A stretch of 64,000 nucleotides of DNA from positions 116,824 through 180,823 of the forward strand of contig NZ_WHUG01000012.1 of the NCBI RefSeq assembly GCF_009380215.1, given 5' to 3'. Position 1 is the first letter of the stretch. Every line of letters starts with the position of its first letter. The stretch is from Rugamonas aquatica. GTDB taxonomy: Bacteria; Pseudomonadota; Gammaproteobacteria; Burkholderiales; Burkholderiaceae_D. Positions 50,881 through 59,400 of this stretch are shown in pieces. The translations under genes and the position numbers were made by a program. The notes under the pieces were generated by a model. It was given only the letters and a program-made list of their open reading frames with translations. It did no database searches and was not told the DNA's origin.

Positions 50881-51177
50881 ATGTTGAAAGTCACTGAGAG
50901 TGAAATAGCTCAGGAGCTCGATAGCTATTTGCACCGTGCTCTGACACAGACGATAGTTGTGGAACAGGCCGACCGCGATCCCGTGGTTGTGCTGTCACTG
51001 GCCGAGTTTGAAAGGCTGCAGGATGTCGACGACCAGCACTGGGCCGCATGTGCCCGCAAGGCCAATGTCGAAGGCTACATCGATCACGATCATGAGGTAC
51101 GCCAGCGACTGGCCGCCGCCATGAAGGACAAGCGGCTCGCTTGCATCAAGAAAGGGCCGCGTTTCGACCACCACTAG
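50881..51177 (+). CDS. Orphan Phd/YefM-like antitoxin
   Basis: 98 residues. The N-terminal half (LDSYLHRALTQTIVVEQADRDPVVVLSLAEFERLQ) has the Phd/YefM fold with the VLS-xxEFERL pattern. The C-terminal part is longer than usual and basic-acidic mixed, ending DKRLACIKKGPRFDHH. No toxin gene follows: a terminator with repeat copy F comes next. It may be the remnant of a toxin-antitoxin pair or an antitoxin-like regulator. Confidence 0.72.
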   Translation: MLKVTESEIAQELDSYLHRALTQTIVVEQADRDPVVVLSLAEFERLQDVDDQHWAACARKANVEGYIDHDHEVRQRLAAAMKDKRLACIKKGPRFDHH

Positions 51178-51180
51178 ATA

Positions 51181-51289
51181 AAAAAAATCGCCTGCATCAT
51201 CCCCGAAGTCATTCCCGCGCAAGCGGGAATCCATACTCGGCATGGGTCCCCGCTTGCGCGAGGATGACGGGGTGGCAGGCGATTTTTTT
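51181..51289. terminator. Bidirectional terminator split by a repeat element
   Basis: Arms AAAAAAATCGCCTGC (51181-51195) and GCAGGCGATTTTTTT (51275-51289) are perfect reverse complements, with A and T runs suited to both strands. The 79-base interval between them is filled by repeat copy F. The distal T-run overlaps the stop codon of the convergent fadD. Confidence 0.8.
51208..51268. repeat. Paired-hairpin repeat, copy F, inside a terminator loop
   Basis: First hairpin ATTCCC-GCGCAAGC-GGGAAT; second hairpin GTCCCC-GCTTGCGC-GAGGAT, mutated but still complementary in its core. The spacer is shortened to CCATACTCGGCATGG. The element lies in the loop of the terminator at 51181-51289. Confidence 0.85.
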
Positions 51290-52958
51290 ACGCTGCGACT
51301 TTTTCGTCGCGCAGCTGACGGCGCAGAATCTTGCCGACGTTCGTCTTCGGCAGCTCATCACGGAACTCGATGTACTTCGGCTTTTTGTAAGCGGTCAGTT
51401 CATGCTTGCAGAAGTCCAGCAGCTGCTCGGCGGTCAGGTTAGGATCCTTGCGCACCACGAACAGCTTGACGGCCTCGCCCGAGTTTTTGTCCGGCACGCC
51501 GATGCACGCCACTTCCAGCACGCCAGGATGGGACGCCACCACGCCTTCCACTTCGTTCGGATAGACGTTGAAGCCGGACACGATAATCATGTCCTTCTTG
51601 CGGTCGACGATGCGGGTGAAGCCCTGCTCGTTCATGATGCCGACGTCGCCGGTCTTGAAGAAGCCGTCGGCCGTCATCGACTTGGCGGTTTCTTCCGGAC
51701 GGTTCCAGTAGCCGGCCATCACCTGCGGGCCGCGGATCGCGATCTCGCCGGTCTGGCCCAGCGGCAGCGCATTGCCGTCGTCGTCCAGGATGCAGACGTC
51801 GGTCGATGGGATCGGCAGGCCGATGGTGCCGGTGAATTCCTTGATGTCTACGCGGTTGGCAGTGGCCACCGGCGACGTTTCCGACATGCCGTAGCCTTCG
51901 ATGATCGGCGTGCCGGTCAGCTTGAGCCAGCGGTCGGCCACGGCCTGTTGCACGGCCATGCCGCCGCCGTTGCAGACCGAGTACGACGAGAAGTCCAGCT
52001 TGGCGAATTCGGCGTTGTTGAGCAGCGCGTTGTACAGCGTGTTCACCGCAGGGAACACGGCCACGCGGTACTTGGCCAGTTCCTTGACGAAGCCAGGGAT
52101 GTCGCGCGGATTCGGCACCAGCAGGTTCATGCCGCCCATACGCATGCCCATGAAGGCGCTGATGGTCAGCGAATAGATGTGGTACAGCGGCAGCGCGCAC
52201 ACAAACACCAGCTGCTCGGCCTGCGGCTTGAATTGCAGCCAGGCTTCGTTCTGCAGCACGTTGGCGATGATGTTACGGTGCAGCAGCACGGCGCCCTTGG
52301 ACACGCCTGTGGTGCCGCCGGTGTATTGCAGGAAGGCGATATCGTCATGGCCCTGCTTGACCGGATTGAGCACCAGGCGCGAACCCTCGGCCAGCACCTG
52401 CTTGAACGACACGGCGGTCGGCAGCGAGAACGACGGCACCATCTTCTTGACCTTGCGGACCACGAAGTTGACCAGCGTGCCCTTCAGCGTGCCCAGCATG
52501 TCGCCCATGGTGGCGACGATCACGTGCTTGACCTGGGTGTGCGCCAGCACCTGCTCCACCGTCGTGGCGAAGTTTTCCAGCACGATGATCGCTTCCGAAC
52601 CGGAGTCCACCAGCTGGTGCTGCAACTCGCGCGGCGTGTACAGCGGATTGACGTTGACCACCGTGTAGCCGGCGCGCAGGATGGCGGCCATCGCCACCGG
52701 ATATTGCAGCACGTTCGGCAGCATGATGGCGACGCGCGCGCCCGGCTTCAGGCCCTTGCTTTGCAGCCAGGCGCCCATTTGCAGCGACAGCTTGTCGAGC
52801 TCGCCGTAGGTCAGGAACTTGTCCATGCACACGTAGGCGTTGCGATCGGCATACTTGCGGAACGATTCTTCCAGCAAGTGCGTCACCGAGCGGTACTGCG
52901 TGCTGTCGATCTCAGCGGGCACGCCTTCGGGGTAGGACTTCAGCCAAATCTTTTCCAT
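51288..52958 (-). CDS. fadD: Long-chain fatty-acid CoA ligase (second of tandem pair)
   Basis: 556 residues. Adenylate-forming acyl-CoA synthetase: activates fatty acids at the inner membrane for beta-oxidation. P-loop-like motif LQYTGGTTGVSKGA; IIEGYGMSETSPV; hinge and catalytic regions including TGDVGIMNEQGFTRIVDRKKDMIIVSGFNVYPNEVE and the C-terminal lysine in LPKTNVGKILRR. Close paralogue of the upstream gene, sharing nearly all motifs. It starts 3 bases after that gene's stop. Confidence 0.95.
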   Translation of the reverse strand: MEKIWLKSYPEGVPAEIDSTQYRSVTHLLEESFRKYADRNAYVCMDKFLTYGELDKLSLQMGAWLQSKGLKPGARVAIMLPNVLQYPVAMAAILRAGYTVVNVNPLYTPRELQHQLVDSGSEAIIVLENFATTVEQVLAHTQVKHVIVATMGDMLGTLKGTLVNFVVRKVKKMVPSFSLPTAVSFKQVLAEGSRLVLNPVKQGHDDIAFLQYTGGTTGVSKGAVLLHRNIIANVLQNEAWLQFKPQAEQLVFVCALPLYHIYSLTISAFMGMRMGGMNLLVPNPRDIPGFVKELAKYRVAVFPAVNTLYNALLNNAEFAKLDFSSYSVCNGGGMAVQQAVADRWLKLTGTPIIEGYGMSETSPVATANRVDIKEFTGTIGLPIPSTDVCILDDDGNALPLGQTGEIAIRGPQVMAGYWNRPEETAKSMTADGFFKTGDVGIMNEQGFTRIVDRKKDMIIVSGFNVYPNEVEGVVASHPGVLEVACIGVPDKNSGEAVKLFVVRKDPNLTAEQLLDFCKHELTAYKKPKYIEFRDELPKTNVGKILRRQLRDEKVAA

Positions 52959-52961
52959 GTC

Positions 52962-54653
52962 TTATGCAGCTTTCTTGTTCTGGCCGGGAGGTTCATCGCG
53001 CAGCATGCGCCGCAGGATTTTCCCGACGTTGGTTTTGGGCAGCTCCTCGCGGAACTCGATATATTTTGGCTTTTTATAGCCGGTAAATTGTTCTTTGCAA
53101 TAGGCCATCAACTGCTCGACCGTCAGGTTCGGATCCTTGCGCACCACGAACACCTTGACCGCTTCGCCCGAGTGCTCGTCCGGCACGCCGATGCACGCGC
53201 ACTCCAGCACGCCAGGGTGGGCGGCGATCACGCCTTCCAGTTCGTTCGGATAGACGTTGAAGCCGGACACCAGGATCATGTCCTTCTTGCGGTCGACGAT
53301 CTTCACGAAGCCGTTCTCGTCCATCACGCCGACGTCGCCGGATTTGAAATAGCCGTCGGCCGTCATGACCTTGGCGGTTTCGTCCGGACGGTTCCAGTAG
53401 CCGGCCATCACCTGCGGGCCGCGAATCGCGATCTCGCCCGGCTGGCCCAGCGCCACTTCATTGCCGTCGTCATCGAGGATAGCGATGTCGGTCGACGGCA
53501 CCGGCAAACCGATGGTGCCGGTGAAGGCCTGGCTGTCGGCGCGGTTGCAGGTAGCCACCGGCGACGTTTCGGACAGGCCGTAGCCTTCGATGATGGAGAC
53601 GCCCGTCACCTTCAGCCATTTATCGTTGACGGCCTGCTGCACCGCCATGCCGCCGCCGTTGCAGATCTTCAGGCCCGAGAAATCCAGGTTGCCGAACGAC
53701 GGATGATTCAACAGCGCGTTGTACAGCGTGTTCACCGCCGGCAGCATGTTGAACTTGTACTTGCTCAGCTCCTTGATGAAGCCGCCGATGTCGCGCGGAT
53801 TCGGGATCAGGATGTTCAGCGCACCCACCCGCGTGCCCCACATCGCGCAGCAGGTCAGCGCGAAGATGTGGTACAGCGGCAGCGCGCAGACGATGGTGAT
53901 CTGCTCGGTCACATTGCCCAGCGCCGGCTTGGACCAGGCCTCGTTCTGCAACAGGTTGGCCACCAGGTTGCGGTGCGTCAGCGTGGCGCCCTTGGAGACG
54001 CCGGTGGTGCCGCCCGTGTATTGCAGGAAGGCCGCGTCGGAAGGCTCCAGCGATACCGGCGTCAGCTTCATGCGGCCGCCCTGCGACAGCGCATCCTTGA
54101 AGCGCACCGCGTTCGGCAGCGAGAACGGCGGCACCATCTTCTTGACGTTGCGCACCACGAAGTTGACCAGCGCGCCTTTGAGGCCGCCGAGCATCTCGCC
54201 CATGCTGGCCACCACGATGTGCTTGACCTGCGTGCGGCCCAGCACCTGTTCCAGCGTGGTCGCGAAATTTTCCAAAATCAGGATGGCTTCGCTGCCCGAA
54301 TCGTTGAGCTGGTGCTCCAGTTCGCGCGGCGTGTACAGCGGGTTGATGTTGACCACCGTGTAGCCGGCGCGCAGGATCGCGGCAATGGCGATCGGATACT
54401 GCAGCACATTCGGCATCATGACGGCGACCCGCGCGCCCTTCTTCATCCCGCGGCTTTGCAGCCAGGCGCCCAGGCGCTTGGAATACGCGTCGACTTCGGC
54501 ATAGGTGAGGAATTTGTCCATGCAGACGTAGGCGTTGCGGTCTGCGAACTTGTGGAAGGATTCTTCCAGCAGCTGCACCAGGGAGCTGTACTGCCCCGTG
54601 TCTACTTCCGTCAGCATGCCGGGCGGGTACGACTTCAACCAGATTTTTTCCAT
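52962..54653 (-). CDS. fadD: Long-chain fatty-acid CoA ligase (first of tandem pair)
   Basis: 563 residues. The same family and motifs as its downstream neighbour: LQYTGGTTGVSKGATLTHRN, IIEGYGLSETSPVATCN, FKSGDVGVMDENGFVKIVDRKKDMILVSGFNVYPNELEG and LPKTNVGKILRRML. Differs by a C-terminal tail DEPPGQNKKAA. Tandem fadD1-fadD2 pairs with different chain-length preferences occur in Pseudomonas. The 189-bp region upstream holds no other gene; it should contain the promoter. Confidence 0.95.
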   Translation of the reverse strand: MEKIWLKSYPPGMLTEVDTGQYSSLVQLLEESFHKFADRNAYVCMDKFLTYAEVDAYSKRLGAWLQSRGMKKGARVAVMMPNVLQYPIAIAAILRAGYTVVNINPLYTPRELEHQLNDSGSEAILILENFATTLEQVLGRTQVKHIVVASMGEMLGGLKGALVNFVVRNVKKMVPPFSLPNAVRFKDALSQGGRMKLTPVSLEPSDAAFLQYTGGTTGVSKGATLTHRNLVANLLQNEAWSKPALGNVTEQITIVCALPLYHIFALTCCAMWGTRVGALNILIPNPRDIGGFIKELSKYKFNMLPAVNTLYNALLNHPSFGNLDFSGLKICNGGGMAVQQAVNDKWLKVTGVSIIEGYGLSETSPVATCNRADSQAFTGTIGLPVPSTDIAILDDDGNEVALGQPGEIAIRGPQVMAGYWNRPDETAKVMTADGYFKSGDVGVMDENGFVKIVDRKKDMILVSGFNVYPNELEGVIAAHPGVLECACIGVPDEHSGEAVKVFVVRKDPNLTVEQLMAYCKEQFTGYKKPKYIEFREELPKTNVGKILRRMLRDEPPGQNKKAA

Positions 54654-54842
54654 CCTGTGCCTCGTGTCTCGAATTATCGTTGTAAGGTCCGGCGCACAGT
54701 GCCGGTTCAGGGTCGGTGATTCGTCTATGCGAACTTCCGGAGCCTACTTATGACGATGCTATCGGGCAGCAAGCTCAGACGCAAGCGCATTTAACCATAT
54801 TTGAAGGCGGCTTCTAACGGCTTTTTATGCTGCGTCGCAGCA

Positions 54843-55970
54843 TCAATGCGTGCCTTCCGGCGGCGTGTCCGCCTGCTTGGCGGTCTCCGCGTTGAGCATT
54901 ACGGGGCGGCCCAGTTGCTGCAGCTGCTGCTGACGTTGAACTAGATCAAGAGAAGCTAAATTTTGCACTGCACCATAAAATCGCACGAACGTTCGTTCCT
55001 GCTTTAGCAAGGTACGGAAGGCGGGCAAATAATCGTGGTAAGTTCCCACAGCGCTGAGGTGGGCGTTGGTCAGCGGCTCGGCAAACCAGCGGTCGTAGCC
55101 GGCGTAGCCGCCCCAGCTGTCCTTGAGCTTCTGGTACTCGGTTTTCAGGTGGGCGAAGATGCGCGCCTTCTCGGCACGCTTGTGGCGGGTGCTGGTCTTG
55201 CCGGCGTAGGTGTCGGCCAGCATCTTGCGGTGGCTCACCAGCAGTTCGAGGAAATCCTGGCGGCGCGCGTTGTAGCGGGTGTAGGCCTCGCGCATCGGAT
55301 CGGTGCCGTACAGTTCCAGCCAGCGCGCCACGCCGGCCTCCTCCACCGCCGTCGCGAAACCTTCGTTGAATTGCGAATCGCCCGGCACGTACACCACCTG
55401 GTGCGCCAGTTCGTGGAACACCATGCGCGCCAGCTCGGCATCGGAATAGTTGATGAAGGTCGACAGCAGCGGATCGCTGAACCAGCCCAGCGTGGAATAG
55501 GCCGGCACGCCGCCCACCTGCACATCGTTGCGCTCCTTGCGCAGCTCGTCGGCGTAGGCCATCGCATCTTCCTTGCTGTAGTAGCCGCGATAGCTGACGC
55601 AGCCGGCGATCGGGAAGCACCACTGGATGGGACGCAGCGACAGCTCCGGCGTCGCCACCACATTCCACAGCACGAAGGGGCGCGTCAGCGCGGCATAGTT
55701 TTTGTAGCTGGCGTTGTCGGGCAGGCCCAGTTCCTTGACGGCGAAGCGGCGTATTAACAACGCTTTTTCCAGACGGGCCTTCAGTTGGGGATCGGTGGAC
55801 GGATCGCCCAGCCAGTCTTCAATCGGACGGGCGTCCGACCACAGCGCATACTGGCCCTGGGCGGCCTGCATGTAGTACTTGAGTTGCGCGCAACCAGCCA
55901 GCAGAAGTGCTGCGCAGCCCGCCGCCAACCAGTATCTGGCACGGACGATTCGGCGGGCTAGGTTGCGCAT
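54843..55970 (-). CDS. Lipoprotein aminopeptidase (PF10023-type)
   Basis: 375 residues. A lipoprotein signal with lipobox LLAGC (cysteine 27). A zinc-protease motif HELAHQVVYV with further glutamate in FNEGFATAVEE, matching the predicted aminopeptidase family of Gram-negative bacteria. The middle segment CVSYRGYYSKEDAMAYADELRKERNDVQVGGVPAYSTLGWFSDPL is characteristic. It should sit on the periplasmic face of the outer membrane. It starts 9 bases after the oxidoreductase gene, in an operon-like pair. Confidence 0.88.
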   Translation of the reverse strand: MRNLARRIVRARYWLAAGCAALLLAGCAQLKYYMQAAQGQYALWSDARPIEDWLGDPSTDPQLKARLEKALLIRRFAVKELGLPDNASYKNYAALTRPFVLWNVVATPELSLRPIQWCFPIAGCVSYRGYYSKEDAMAYADELRKERNDVQVGGVPAYSTLGWFSDPLLSTFINYSDAELARMVFHELAHQVVYVPGDSQFNEGFATAVEEAGVARWLELYGTDPMREAYTRYNARRQDFLELLVSHRKMLADTYAGKTSTRHKRAEKARIFAHLKTEYQKLKDSWGGYAGYDRWFAEPLTNAHLSAVGTYHDYLPAFRTLLKQERTFVRFYGAVQNLASLDLVQRQQQLQQLGRPVMLNAETAKQADTPPEGTH

Positions 55971-55979
55971 ACATTACCT

Positions 55980-58058
55980 TCAAGCAGCGACTCTTTCGAC
56001 TTGTACCAGTGTATCGTAAAAAGTTGGCGCGCGGCCCATATCAGTCAACTGTTGGCTGGTAACCTCATTGGCGTTCTTGCCATCCCTGCCTAGCTTTTTC
56101 CACCATACTGACAAGCCTACAACGAGGCCCGCCCGCGCCTTGTCCGTGACCCGCGCCTTGGCGACGAAACTGCCGCGGTCATTGAAGATGCGGACCATGT
56201 CGCCGTCGACGATGCCGCGCGCCGCGCTGTCGTCGGGATGGATGTCCAGGTGCGGCTCGCCCTCGGCCGAACGCAGGCTTTTCACGTTGACGAAGCTGGA
56301 GTTGAGGAAGTTACGCGCAGGCGGAGAAATCATCGCCAGCGGAAACCGTTTAGCCAATTCCGGATTGCTGGCCACCGACTCGTACGGCGGCAGATACGTG
56401 GGCAGCGGATCGAGGCCGTCGGCCTCCATCGCGGCGGAGTAAAACTCGCACTTGCCGGACGGCGTGGGGAAGCCGCCCTGCGCGAACGGCGCATCCGGCA
56501 CATTGAGTTTTTGCCAGCCCTTCTGCTTCAGCGATTCCCAGTCGAAGTTGACGGCGCGGACGTCCTGCGCATCGAAGGCCATGGCCGCCAGCTGGTCGTC
56601 GCTGTCCTGGAAGCACGGATCGTCAAAGCCCATGCGCGCGGCCAGCAGGCGGAAGATCTCGGTGTTGGCCTTGGCCTCGCCCATGGGTGCGATGGCGGCG
56701 TTGTTGGCCATCATGTACAGGTGGCCGTAGGACGTGTGCGTGTCGATGTGCTCCAGCTGCGTGGTGGCCGGCAGCACGATGTCGGCATAGTCCACGGTGT
56801 CGGTCTGGAAGTGCTCCAGCACCACGGTGAACAAATCCTCGCGCGCGAAACCGGCCATCACCTTGGCCGAATCCGGCGCGATCGCCAGCGGGTTGGCGTT
56901 GTAGACGATCACCGCTTCCACCTCCGGTCCGAACTCCGGCGAGCTGGCGCGCAGCAGGTCGTCGCCGATGGTGGTCATGTTGATGGTGCGCGGCTGGTTC
57001 TTCAGCAGGTCCGGCCGTTGCAGCGCCGCCTTGTTGGTCGGGAACGAGCCGCCGGACGACAGCTGAATGCCGCCGGCCGGATGGCGCCACGCGCCCACCA
57101 GCGCCGGCAGGCAAGCCATGTTACGCACCGACATGCCGCCGCCGCGCACGCGCTGCACGCCGTAGTTGGTGCGGATCGCCACCGGTTCGCCGGCGCGCGC
57201 CATCGAGCCGTACAGGCGCGCCAGCTCGACCACTTCGGCCACGCTGATGCCGCAGGTTTCGGCGGTGCGCTCCGGCGTCCACTCGGCCGCGCGTTCCTTC
57301 AGCTGCTCGAAGCCCAGCGTGTATTGCGCGATGTAGTCGTGGTCCAGCAAGTCTTCGGCGATCAGCACATGCATCAGACCCAGCGCCAGCGCGGCGTCGG
57401 TGCCCGGCAGCAGGGCGATGTGCTGATGGCACTTTTCCGCCGTCAGCGAGCGATAGGGATCGATGGCGATCAGCTTGGCGCCGTTGCGCTTGGCTTCCTG
57501 CGCGCGGGTCCAGAAGTGCAGGTTGGAGGCGATGGGATTGCCGCCCCAGATCACGATCAGCTTGGCGTTCTGGAACTGCTCCATGTCGATGCCGATCGAG
57601 CCGCCTATCGTGTACTTGTAGCCGGTAAAGCCGGCCGTCGCGCAGATGGTGCGGTCCAGCAGCGACGCGCCGATCTGGTTGAAGAAGCGCGACGACATCG
57701 ACTCGCCCTGCACCAGCCCCATGGTGCCGCAGTAGCTGTACGGCAGGATGGCTTCCGGCGCGCGCGCTGCGATCGGCTTGAGCCGGGCAGCGATGGTGTC
57801 CAGCGCCTCGTCCCAGCTGATGCGCTCGAACTTGCCTTCGCCTTTCTTGCCGACGCGGCGCAGCGGATACAGCAGGCGGTCCTCGTGATAAGTGCGCTCG
57901 GTGTAGCGCGCCACCTTGGTGCACAGCACGCCGGCGGTGGTCGGATGGTCGGGGTCGCCCTTGACGGCGGTCGCTACGCCATCCTCCACCGTCACCAGCA
58001 GCGCGCAGGTGTCGGGGCAGTCATGCGGGCAGGTCGCGCGGACTTGTGTGGTTGTCAT
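55980..58058 (-). CDS. Molybdopterin-dependent oxidoreductase
   Basis: 692 residues. The N-terminal [4Fe-4S] site is visible: CPHDCPDTC with the fourth cysteine in TTAGVLCTKV. The body is the DMSO-reductase-type fold binding bis-MGD: SYCGTMGLVQGESMSSRFFNQIGAS, IVIWGGNPIASN, DYADIVLPATTQLEH. The C-terminal domain covers about 565-690. No Tat signal, so cytoplasmic. No partner Fe-S or membrane subunit is adjacent; the substrate is unknown. It is divergent from the amidohydrolase. Confidence 0.93.
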   Translation of the reverse strand: MTTTQVRATCPHDCPDTCALLVTVEDGVATAVKGDPDHPTTAGVLCTKVARYTERTYHEDRLLYPLRRVGKKGEGKFERISWDEALDTIAARLKPIAARAPEAILPYSYCGTMGLVQGESMSSRFFNQIGASLLDRTICATAGFTGYKYTIGGSIGIDMEQFQNAKLIVIWGGNPIASNLHFWTRAQEAKRNGAKLIAIDPYRSLTAEKCHQHIALLPGTDAALALGLMHVLIAEDLLDHDYIAQYTLGFEQLKERAAEWTPERTAETCGISVAEVVELARLYGSMARAGEPVAIRTNYGVQRVRGGGMSVRNMACLPALVGAWRHPAGGIQLSSGGSFPTNKAALQRPDLLKNQPRTINMTTIGDDLLRASSPEFGPEVEAVIVYNANPLAIAPDSAKVMAGFAREDLFTVVLEHFQTDTVDYADIVLPATTQLEHIDTHTSYGHLYMMANNAAIAPMGEAKANTEIFRLLAARMGFDDPCFQDSDDQLAAMAFDAQDVRAVNFDWESLKQKGWQKLNVPDAPFAQGGFPTPSGKCEFYSAAMEADGLDPLPTYLPPYESVASNPELAKRFPLAMISPPARNFLNSSFVNVKSLRSAEGEPHLDIHPDDSAARGIVDGDMVRIFNDRGSFVAKARVTDKARAGLVVGLSVWWKKLGRDGKNANEVTSQQLTDMGRAPTFYDTLVQVERVAA

Positions 58059-58206
58059 GTCAAACGCCTAAAAAACGTGGATGCAAAGCAGTATGGTAAT
58101 CGATACCGCGACGATTCCGCCGGCGCTGGATTTGTTTGCACGACAAGGGCTACAATGGCTGATCTCGATGCCCAAAAGGCAAGCGAACCCGATATTGGAG
58201 AAGCAG

Positions 58207-59400
58207 ATGAAACTAGTAGATCCCATCATTGCATTTCAATCTGAAATACAGCAAATCCGGCGTGACCTGCACGCCCATCCCGAGCTGTGCTACGAAGAAA
58301 AACGCACCTCCGAAGTCGTCGCCGACAAGCTGGCCGAATGGGGCATCCCCGTGATCCGCGGCCTGGGCCTGACCGGCGTGGTCGGCATCATCAAGGGCGG
58401 CAACTCCAAGCGCGCCATCGGCCTGCGCGCCGACATGGACGCGCTGCCGATGCAGGAAGTGAACACCTTCGCCCACGCCTCGCGCCATCCCGGCAAGATG
58501 CACGCCTGCGGCCACGACGGCCACACCGCCATGCTGCTGGGCGCCGCCAAGCATCTGGCCGCGCACCGTAATTTCGATGGAACGGTTTACCTCATTTTCC
58601 AGCCGGCCGAAGAAGGCGGCGCCGGTGCGCGCCGCATGATCGAAGACGGCCTGTTCGAGCAATGCCCGATGGATGCGATCTACGGCATGCACAACTGGCC
58701 GGGTGCGGCGACCGGCACGATGAGCGTGGTCGAAGGGCCGATGATGGCGTCCAGTAACGAGTTCTACGTCACCGTCAAAGGCAAGGGCGCGCACGCGGCC
58801 CAGCCGCACAAGGGCATCGACCCGGTGATGGTGGCGGTGCAGATCGCCCAGAGCTGGCAGACCATCATCAGCCGTCAGAAGAGTCCGCTGGATACGGCCG
58901 TGCTGTCGATCACGCAGATCCACGCGGGCAGCGCCACCAACGTGATTCCCGACGAGGCCGAACTGGTCGGGACGGTGCGCACCTTCACGCAGCCGGTGCT
59001 GGACATGATCGAGCAGCGCATGGAAGAAATCGCCAGGCACACGGCGGCCGCGTTCGGCGCCGAAGTGGAGTTCAAGTTCCGCCGCAACTATCCGCCGCTG
59101 GTCAACCATGCGGCCGAAACCAGGTTCGCGGTGGAGGTGATGAAGTCGGTGGTGGGCGCGGACAATGTCGACGACAACGTCGAGCCGACCATGGGCGCGG
59201 AAGATTTCGCGTTCTTCCTGCAGGCCAAGCCGGGCTGCTACGTCTTCATCGGCAACGGCGAGGGCGAGCACCGCGACGGCGGCCACGGCCTCGGCCCGTG
59301 CGTGCTGCACAACGGCAGCTACGACTTCAACGACAACCTGCTGCCGATCGGCGCCAGCTTCTGGGTGCGCCTGGCTGAGCAGGCGCTGCCGGCTGCTTAA
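58207..59400 (+). CDS. M20D-family amidohydrolase (hippurate hydrolase-like)
   Basis: 397 residues from MKLVDPIIAFQSEI at 58207, with GGAG upstream; the frame to 58081 is not supported. Metal-binding motifs typical of the family: DLHAHPELCYEEKRTS, MHACGHDGHTAMLLG, QPAEEGGAGARRMIEDG, IYGMHNWPG, and a C-terminal PTMGAEDFAFF. It hydrolyses N-acyl or N-benzoyl amino acids. Its stop codon shares four bases (TTAA) with the convergent dehydrogenase gene. Confidence 0.93.
   Translation: MKLVDPIIAFQSEIQQIRRDLHAHPELCYEEKRTSEVVADKLAEWGIPVIRGLGLTGVVGIIKGGNSKRAIGLRADMDALPMQEVNTFAHASRHPGKMHACGHDGHTAMLLGAAKHLAAHRNFDGTVYLIFQPAEEGGAGARRMIEDGLFEQCPMDAIYGMHNWPGAATGTMSVVEGPMMASSNEFYVTVKGKGAHAAQPHKGIDPVMVAVQIAQSWQTIISRQKSPLDTAVLSITQIHAGSATNVIPDEAELVGTVRTFTQPVLDMIEQRMEEIARHTAAAFGAEVEFKFRRNYPPLVNHAAETRFAVEVMKSVVGADNVDDNVEPTMGAEDFAFFLQAKPGCYVFIGNGEGEHRDGGHGLGPCVLHNGSYDFNDNLLPIGASFWVRLAEQALPAA

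Noticed and set aside
51141..54719. A plus-strand open frame of 1192 codons opposite the two fadD genes
   Set aside because: Antisense shadow of the paralogues; its apparent internal repetition simply mirrors the fadD duplication.
54826..54845. TGCTGCG-T-CGCAGCA palindrome near the aminopeptidase stop codon as a terminator
   Set aside because: No T-run follows on the gene's strand and the stem is only seven base pairs; left unassigned.
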